This document shows, one piece after another, positions 56,858 to 64,000 of a stretch of DNA of 64,000 nucleotides. Position 1 is the stretch's first letter. Every line of letters begins with the position of its first letter. Source of the stretch: Megachile rotundata. Its lineage: Eukaryota > Arthropoda > Insecta > Hymenoptera > Megachilidae. The notes below the pieces were generated by a model. It saw only the letters and a program-made list of their open reading frames with translations, was not told the DNA's origin and made no database searches. The stretch spans positions 2,535,501 to 2,599,500 of the forward strand of contig NC_134989.1 of assembly GCF_050947335.1 (NCBI RefSeq), written 5' to 3'. Both the position numbers and the translations under genes were made by a program.

Positions 56858-57271
56858 ATAAAATAATTTTTAGAAAAAAAATACGCCGACTTCGAAATGC
56901 ACTAAAAAGTATAAAATAATTTCTATTTCCTAATGAAGTAATTTCTATTTCATTCAATCATACAATTACGTAACAGATATGAATGAAACCTATTTACTCG
57001 TTAGGTATTATATTAAATACATTTCAACCTTTTCGTAGGCGGCGCAAAATTAAATAACATATTCAAAATAATCTTTTAATTTTGCGCCGCCTACGAAAAG
57101 GTTGAAATGTATTTAATATAATACCTAACGAGTAAATAGGTTTCATTCATATCTGTTACGTAATTGTATGATTGAATGAAATAGAAATTACTTCATTAGG
57201 AAATAGAAATTATTTTATACTTTTTAGTGCATTTCGAAGTCGGCGTATTTTTTTTCTAAAAATTATTTTAT
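56858..57271. repeat. Fold-back palindrome 2: two perfect 197-bp arms
   Basis: 56858-57054 and 57075-57271 are exact reverse complements as read, separated by 20 bp. Compared with palindrome 1 there are several differences (for example CGTAGG for CGGAGG, ATTATATT for AGCATATT), and each is present in both arms. Confidence 0.93.
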
Positions 57272-57519
57272 GTTCTATTCATATGTCTGGAATACAATTC
57301 TACTTCGGTATAAAGTTGCATTTCCAAGCGTAAAAAGCGAAAAGGAAAAAATCCCAGTATTGATAAGAGACAATTTGTAATTTATAATAGCGAGAAAAGT
57401 AAAACTTACCGAAAAATAACCCAGTTATTAATAATGAGGAAGAGTAGCAGATATCAATAAAAGATATAAGGAAGGAAATCAGGCCGAATTTAAGAAACAA
57501 AAGGAACAACCTCGATTTT

Positions 57520-58260
57520 TGAATGGAAAAAAAGGAAATTAATGAGCTGAGTCAAAAAAATCCGCATTGCAGTGCTGTAGAATTAGCTTTAGATGTTTAG
57601 CATGAAAGTGGAAAGAAAATCAGTGTTACAACTGTATGTAGAATAATGAGAAACAGCGAATATAATGGTCAAATAGAAAGAGGAACACTGTACATTAAAC
57701 GGAAAAAGTTTTTTTTTTTCAATTTTCGTCAGAGAATTTATTAAAAAGACTCAAGATCTGTGAAAATATGTTATTTTCGCTGAGAGAGTAAATATTGTAT
57801 TTTTGGTATGAACAAAAAAAGTATAGTGTGATGAAAAGTAAATAAAGTTTTAAAGCGAAAAAATCTAAAATTTACTTTAAAGTACGGATGAGATTCTGTG
57901 ATTGTATGGGTGTGCATTTCCAGTGAAAACGTTATTGAAGTGCTGTTCATGTACAGTATTTTAGATAAAAATAAATATTTGAATCTTCTACAAAAAATTA
58001 CTAAAAAGTGCAAACAATATGAGAATAAAAAATACCTTCAAATTTTATCAGGACAATGATCCAAAGCAAGAATACTATAGAAATTTTACATACATCTTCA
58101 CAATCCCCAGACATAAATCCCATAGATAAAGTGTAGGGTAAATTAGACCACAAAGTTAGAAGAACATCAACAAATTTAAAAGCTGCGGCTGAAAGAAAAA
58201 TGGCATTTTGCTTCTTCAGAATATTTGAAAGAACTTATTTACAATTTTCTTTTAAAAAGA
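57520..58260 (+). pseudogene. Decayed Tc1/mariner transposase
   Basis: Frame pieces with stops and shifts still show the family order: KEINELSQKNPH and SVTTVCRIMRNSEYNG of the DNA-binding part, QDNDPK near 58050, and SPDINPI near 58107 of the catalytic part. The Glu after NPI is changed to Asp. Close in style to the intact gene at 54906. No ends were found, and homopolymer runs have expanded within it (near 57710). Confidence 0.75.
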
Positions 58261-58833
58261 ATTTTCAACCAAATTAAAAATTCTAGTTTTTTCTATATTT
58301 TAAATATAAATTCTTCATTTTTCATAAAATATAGAAACATTAATGTAGAACTGTGTTTGAGGAAATTGGCAAAATAAAGGCTCATCATATGTTGGTTTTC
58401 AAAAATATGTAATATAATCTAACGATAAATGGAATAATTAAGAATATATAGGAACAATTACAGAATAATCACAGGAACGTGTTGTGAGGGCCATCCATGT
58501 TGCCGATCACTTTTCGACTGATTGTTCAAGACCTAATTTTCTTTTGTCTTTCTGTTGTTTTCCTCGTATTCCTTTGCACGCATACACGCACTTACCTACA
58601 CTCATTCGTACTCTATCCTTCATACGTTCATGCACGCTTCCATACATTTTCCCATTTGCACATTCACACCTACTCGCTATGATGTGAAAATGTGACAAGC
58701 TGTTGATAGAAATGTTTTACATATCGAAAAGTTATAGTTTATAAATTGTTCATATAGTTTCAATCTACAATAAATGCTTTATGTTTTTACAAAATAAGCA
58801 ATACTCTATATGTATAAATCATTCCTTCCTGTA
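58261..58833. other. AT-rich interval; pyrimidine-rich patch
   Basis: 58550-58680 is rich in CATACAC/TTCATAC pyrimidine-purine steps and gives overlapping frames on both strands that I do not regard as genes. Confidence 0.4.
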
Positions 58834-60405
58834 CAGTGCCGGACAAAATGATAGGACGATTGATGTATTTGTGTATATCGTATAATATAACAAGATATAT
58901 TTACATTTTACAAACCCTATGTATTAGATATGTCCTCTAAAGTGTGCCTATAGAATTGCAAGTCTGTGTCTAGTACGTAAAAGCAGTTATAGAAATAAAT
59001 GTAAACATGGGCTGACATTGCCCGGTCAAAATGATGGGACACGTGCGATGTTTTTCATTATTGCGTATTCCCTCAGTAATCTATCAGTAGTGAGCAGAAG
59101 CAGACGTATTAATCTTCCTTTATCTATAATATTTGTGCTATTAAAGTTAAAATGGGTCGAGGAAAACAATTAAACGAAAGTGAAGTCGACAGAATCCTGT
59201 TATTACGGTCACAAAATCAAACTATCACGAAAATTGAGAAGTTATTGAATAGAAGCCGTCACGTTGTATACAACTTTCTAAAAAATCCGAAGATCTATGG
59301 CAAAAAGAAAAGTACTGGCCGGCCTCGTGCTACAACAGAACGCGAAAGACGGGCCATATTACGCGTAGCTTCTAATTATAAGGGAACTGCAAGAGGAATT
59401 GCTGAAGAAGCAGGAGTTTCAGTTAATGTAAGGACTGTACGACGTATCATCCAAAGCAGCAAACAAATCAAACGGAAAAAATTGAAAGGAAAACCTCCTC
59501 TAAGTGTACAACATAAGGAAGTTCGTTTAAAGTTCGCTCGCAATCATGTATTATGGAACAAAAAGTGGAGAAGTGTGATATTCAGTGATGAAAAAAAATT
59601 TAATTTGGACGGTCCTGACGGCTGGAATTATTATTTTCATGATCTAAGGAAAGAAGAACGATATTTAAGCCGTCGGCAAATGGGTGGTGGTAATATAATG
59701 GTGTGGACCGGTATTGGGTATCACGGAAAAACTGATATAAATTTTTTATCAGGCCGTCAAAACAGTGTAAAATATATTCAATTAATAGACGAACAATTAA
59801 GTAAGCACGCGACACGTATTGCAGGCAGAACATTTATCTTTCAGCAAGATAATGCTGCTATACATACTGCAAAGTGTGTTACATCGTATATAAAATCTAA
59901 AAATTTGATATGTCTCGAGTGGCCGGCCCGTTCACCGGACCTTAACATCATCGAAAACGTATGGGCAGATCTATCAAGAAGTGTATATGAAAATGGAAGA
60001 CAGTACAAAGATATTGCAGAATTAAAACAAAGTATTATAACAAATTGGAGTCTGCTAAGACAAAAACGTATTAAAAAATTATTCAAATCGATTCCTAATC
60101 GTTTATTAGATGTTATTCAGCGAAAAGGTGGCTTCACAAAATATTAATATATCATTTAAGATATTTTTGTTCATATAATTGTATTTTTTTTTAATAAAGT
60201 CCTATCATTTTGTCCTACTAAAATCAAAACGTATTTACATTTATTTCTATAACTGCTTTTGCGTACCAGACACAGACTTGCAATTCTATAGGCACACTTT
60301 AGAGGACATATCTAATACATAGGGTTTGTAAAATGTAAATATATCTTGTTATATTATACGATATACACAAATACATTAATCGTCCTATCATTTTGTCCGG
60401 CACTG
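58834..60405 (+). mobile_element. Tc3-like DNA transposon, apparently intact, 172-bp inverted repeats
   Basis: 1572 bp between TA at 58832-58833 and 60406-60407, starting CAGTGCCGGACAAAATG. Inverted repeats 58834-59005 and 60234-60405 differ at about three positions. A further copy of GG(T/A)CAAAATGATRGGAC lies just inside each repeat (about 59024 and 60200), giving the two-site layout per end. Confidence 0.95.
59152..60147 (+). CDS. Tc3-like DD34E transposase, intact
   Basis: A 331-residue cut-and-paste transposase. The ATG at 59152 gives MGRGKQLNESEVDRI, the normal start. Two helix-turn-helix units cover residues 1-110 with a GRPRA linker at 56-60. The catalytic core shows VIFSDEKKFNLDGPDGW (Asp146), QQDNAAIHTAK (Asp233), ARSPDLNIIENVW (Glu268) with 34 residues between the last two, and a C-terminal IPNRLLDVIQRKGG. 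The FSDEKKFNLDGPDG signature separates it from the Tc1-like genes at 13931 and 54906 and places it with Tc3. Complete and free of stops. A related but decayed copy lies at 62319-62890. Confidence 0.95.
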   Translation: MGRGKQLNESEVDRILLLRSQNQTITKIEKLLNRSRHVVYNFLKNPKIYGKKKSTGRPRATTERERRAILRVASNYKGTARGIAEEAGVSVNVRTVRRIIQSSKQIKRKKLKGKPPLSVQHKEVRLKFARNHVLWNKKWRSVIFSDEKKFNLDGPDGWNYYFHDLRKEERYLSRRQMGGGNIMVWTGIGYHGKTDINFLSGRQNSVKYIQLIDEQLSKHATRIAGRTFIFQQDNAAIHTAKCVTSYIKSKNLICLEWPARSPDLNIIENVWADLSRSVYENGRQYKDIAELKQSIITNWSLLRQKRIKKLFKSIPNRLLDVIQRKGGFTKY

Positions 60406-60407
60406 TA

Positions 60408-61879
60408 TATAATAACAAATACAGAATTACTGCAGCGTTCGAATATTAATGTGAATAACTATATGTATATATAAATCATGTACTATATTACGTAGATGTG
60501 AGTACGTCTTTTGTGTTAATCAACATGTCAACCGAACGTTGATCACATTTCAACGCATGTTTTGATGTCGAACATAGTATTCTGTTTTCGTTTCTATGTC
60601 TCTTCCGACCAAGAACTCTGTACTCACACTTACATGCGTGCATTAAACATACATACCATGTATATCCAACGTACACGCAGATACGATACATTTTGATTAA
60701 AGGGAACCGCTTAGACGAGGCTCTCGTTAAGCTCTTCTTATCGTACGGAAGAGGCATTGATATACGACTGCAGAAACTAGCTTAGATAGTAGTAATTTAC
60801 TGAAAATGATTAGAACCTTCACTACGCAGTGTGTGTGGCCTAAGAATTCAGATTCTACGATGCACTCCAGCTATAATACAATTTGTTAAATGGAAGATAG
60901 AGTAGTACATCCAGGAAACTGTTTATACATGTGTAAACATGTCCCGCGGTCGTTACACATGCAGCTGAAACATTCTAATATCGCTGAATACTCTAATACA
61001 AATTACAGTATTTTCATAATTTGAAATTAAACTTGACTAGGAGGCATGTATCTAAGAATGTTCAATTTAAAAATTGAACGATTTTCTTTAAAAAATCATT
61101 AAATACAGTAAATATGTAATGCAGACTATTATTACGTTTCTATTGACAGGTAGTAAATAATTACCGTTTTGGAAAATAAGACCTTGAGATTTTGGAACTT
61201 TACAACTTAAAAACTTTGAAGCTTTCGAACCTTATGATTTCGAAATTTCGAAACTATAATTTTAGAATTTCGAAGTGTCAAGATTTTGGGATTTCGAAAT
61301 GCCAGGATTTTGGAATTTTATATATGTATATAAATATAATTATTTAATAATAATTATAAATCGCTACTTTAAAGCAATTTTTCAAAGACATTTCAAATTA
61401 CACCAATGATATTTATGTATGTAATACGTCATTTTATGCTTAATTCATACAATTATCAACTGAGACAGTAGCTGCATGTTTAATTATCCAAGGAATTCGA
61501 TTTACTAAATCAATTCTGTTCCAATTAGTGCAAGTAATTGATATTCGAGTGTGTATTTATGTAAACTATTGGATAGGTGATTGGTGTAATTTAAAGGCAC
61601 AGTTTACTTTGATAGAACAAATAATAAATTACGTGGATAGGATTGTAGCATATAGGTGGGTCACTTGTGCTGATAATACTCCGTCATTTACTTTACTAAT
61701 GCAAGCGAAATCACACGAAGGGAATTGTTGCCCGCGATAACAATGTCCAACCTTATATATCCTTAACTCTATCGTGAGTGCATATGATGTCACAATCCAA
61801 TGTAGTGATTGATGTTAAATATTTTAGTTGTAATTGAACCCGCAGTGTTCATTGCAGTAAACATATCGTATGTGGTAGG
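60408..61879. other. AT-rich interval without recognised gene
   Basis: A degenerate GAATTTCGAAA tract occupies about 61180-61320. Frames at 60488-60757 (minus) and 61528-61740 (plus) show no family features. Confidence 0.45.
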
Positions 61880-62000
61880 GAACTCCTCATCGATGACCTT
61901 GGCCTTCATATGTATTATACAGGTTACTCCTCTCTGTACGTTTTATAATTTAACTGTGGTCACTGTTTATTAAAAAGTTATTAATAACAAAAGCATTGAA
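61880..62000. mobile_element. MITE M1, copy 4 (left arm only)
   Basis: CGATGACCTTGGCCTTCATATG, CAGGTTACTCCTC and GTTTATTAAAAAGTTATTAA follow the order of the left arm of copy 1. The right arm is missing; a decayed Tc3-like element starts shortly after. Confidence 0.65.
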
Positions 62001-62060
62001 AAATTTGCTGTCATTTTTCCAAAAATGTGGATTTTCTTAGCACGAAGTACTCCTACACCC

Positions 62061-62900
62061 TTGGACAAAAAGATAGCACATGTGTGCTATCTTTAATTTC
62101 TTGCAAACTACTTAGAATTTTTTAATGTAATACATACCATTCTAATTGTTACATTGCAGAGAGAAGGAACTTCTTAGTAAATATGGTTGACCTTGCTAGC
62201 TTTCTGAGCAAGCAGAAGAAATATACAAATACTGGCGGCGAAATGATAGCACATTCACAAAATTTATACATATATTTTCACAAAAAAAGAAAGTTACATT
62301 GCAATTAATACAAAGTTAATAATGATATGATAATAATAATAATCCGCCTTTATTTTCTATTACTTCGAGTACCCGCTTTGGTAAGGATTTGTATAACTTT
62401 TTAATTGTATTTTGTGGCAAATTATCCCAATGCATCTTAATAGCATTCTTTTTATTGTTTAATAATATCATACTGTTTTCCATTCTTATATACAGCACGT
62501 GCTAGTTCTCACCAAAAATTTTCAATAATATTCAGGTCCAGGGAGCGTGCGGGCAACGGAAAAACTGATACGTTTTCTCTTTGAAAAAATTGTTCTTCGA
62601 CTTTAATTCGGAGAATTGCAGCATTGTCATGTTAAAAAATAAATTTATCAGTGGTAATTCGTAGTGCGTGTTCAATACTTTGTTTTGAGAGTAAATTTAT
62701 ATAATTTTGAGAATTCATTTTTCCTTGAAGAAACTGCTCATTTGTTTTGCCTTTGTATCCATTCCGTTTAAATTCCAGCCCAAATCATTACACCACCCCA
62801 CCCATTTGTCTTTGTTTTTTTACTAATCTTTCTTTTTTTAAATCATGGTAGTAAAATGAAAATATCAGTAAAAAAAAATTCGTTTCCATTTCTACGAAGC
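62061..62900 (-). mobile_element. Decayed Tc3-like element, one end
   Basis: TTGGACAAAAAGATAGCAC at 62061 and GGCGAAATGATAGCAC at 62236 look like outer and inner transposase sites of one end. The transposase relic on the minus strand follows. The other end was not found before the window closes. Confidence 0.6.
62319..62890 (-). pseudogene. Decayed Tc3-like transposase
   Basis: Reading the minus strand, fragments appear in family order: YYHDLKKERL and RQMGG near 62850-62800, QGKMNSQNYINLL near 62700, HDNAAI near 62625, ARSLDLNIIENFW near 62540, then KNGKQY and LPKRVLEVIENKGG near 62370. Several stops and at least one frame change separate them. The residues match the intact gene at 59152 in kind but not closely, so it is a different subfamily or much older. 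Confidence 0.8.
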
Positions 62901-64000
62901 AGTGGTAGAGGAATCGAACACTTCTAATAAAGCGCGTTCTTGATGCAAAATGTCAAATATCTCGCGAAGTATTGATATGTCGATATCTTTGGGTTACTAT
63001 TTTTATACGCAGGACAATAAAAGGATTCGATTGGTATAACAAGAAAATTCGGTTGCATTAAAGAATAAAGTGCAAGGCAGATGCATTGGCATATCCGTAC
63101 AAGAAATAAGGTCATTTGAAGTTTGGACATATTATGTCATGTGATATTTTTCTCTATCATTTTTGTTGTATTTTTACTTAAAAAAGAACAGTAATCTGTC
63201 AAAATTCCTTGAATCACTCTATATATTTATGCATTCCTGCTTTTAAATAAACGCAACATAGTTAAATATTTCTTTAAATTAAAATAGGTTTTTTCAGTTG
63301 TATAAAATACCTTAAAAATATTAGAAAGAAATAGAGTTTATGGTTGTGACAATATGAGGACAACATTTAGAAACAATAAAATTTACAGAATTTAGATACA
63401 CCAAGTACCTACTTAGTACGTCCTTATATGAGGACGTCATGTTCGAAAGGGTTAACTTAATTTACATTTTATAATTAGTCATGGGATGTAAAAATGGGAT
63501 TAGAAATATGTTAAATTAGGTTAGGATGTTTTTGGAAGTGAATATTCTCAATCTATATAAGTCCATATAAATGATTTTAATGCCTATTGATATTTTACGA
63601 TAGATATTTTTGTAATGAAATCCTGTCACATGAAAGACAGAACTACGTATCAGGTCTACTAAAGAAGCGGGAATATATGTAGAAATACTTCTGGTGTAAC
63701 GGAAACTTTACATGTACAATATGTGGCAGGGAGATGATAAAAAGAGGGATTTGATCAAATCCTTTAAGTATATCATCAATTTATGGAAGATATTAAAATA
63801 ACAATTTTGTTACTCGAAATTGCACAATTCTACAATGTGTTTTAAGAAAAATGAATAAACATTATTATTTATTATTAATTACATTCACGAAAAATGTTTG
63901 AAATTTTACTAAAAATATCCTTTTTGTCTTTAAAAATATCAGCTTAAATACTTGTTTCTTTCGTTAATTAGTTTCGAATAAATAGTTTGTGTTTTAATGA
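62901..64000. other. AT-rich interval without recognised gene
   Basis: CGAAAGGGTTAA near 63444 resembles one end of the piggyBac-like MITE at 10.4 kb, without a partner. Nothing else is supported. Confidence 0.45.

Larger units (their letters stand above)
54585..57271. mobile_element. Composite repeat holding a nested Tc1 element and palindrome 2
   Basis: The left part, ACCGACTTCGAAAAAGGAGG at about 54587, is a sequence type widespread in insect repeats. It is split by the Tc1 element at 54633-56288 and resumes with a T-run and GCCGATTACGCCTAGCTGG, ATGGACCGATCGG. From about 56400 it equals 50090-50530 of the first fold-back locus, then runs into palindrome 2. The single TA at the insertion point lies in a TATATA run. 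Confidence 0.65.

Noticed and set aside
58484..58698. Open frames on both strands.
   Set aside because: Caused by a stop-poor pyrimidine-rich stretch; no protein features.

Overview
The window looks like a piece of an AT-rich insect nuclear genome, more likely hymenopteran (bee, wasp or ant) than anything else. That is inference from the repeat types and base composition; no host gene is recognised that would settle the lineage. There are no bacterial signs such as operons or ribosome-binding sites. Almost everything that can be named is a transposable element or its debris, so this is a gene-poor, repeat-rich interval of long AT-rich stretches cut by GC-rich LTRs.

Layout: 1-2.1 kb, a broken Ty1/copia pol split by a 572-bp insertion. 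3.3-6.5 kb, two long LTRs of different families (here LTR-A, then LTR-B) lying U3 to U3. 7.4-8.7 kb, an 8-bp satellite and a MITE with 134-bp terminal inverted repeats. 9.9-10.6 kb, a dispersed repeat holding a piggyBac-like MITE at TTAA. 13.6-15.2 kb, a Tc1 element with one nonsense codon. 16.1-21.0 kb, a degraded Gypsy element with matching LTRs and a proline-tRNA type primer site. 21-32 kb, MITEs, a dispersed structured repeat (three copies), one uncertain cysteine-rich reading frame beside a heat-shock element, and a second LTR-B with a 4-bp target duplication. 36-37.6 kb, a second LTR-A, also with a duplication. 41.5-43.8 kb, an old MITE copy interrupted by LTR-C, a solo LTR with an array of RNA-like hairpins. 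49.4-50.6 and 56.3-57.3 kb, two related fold-back loci, each with a long perfect palindrome. 54.6-56.3 kb, an apparently intact Tc1 element inserted in the second fold-back element. 58.8-60.4 kb, an apparently intact Tc3-like element. 57.5-58.3 and 62.1-62.9 kb, decayed transposases.

The elements record layers of insertion: Gypsy beside an older repeat, Tc1 inside a fold-back element, LTR-C inside a MITE, a piggyBac-like MITE inside another repeat. The two intact transposases have near-identical long TIRs and could in principle mobilise related non-autonomous copies. The most unusual structures are the hairpin array in LTR-C, where the loop is conserved and the stems change together, and a similar three-unit arrangement in the unrelated LTR-A.
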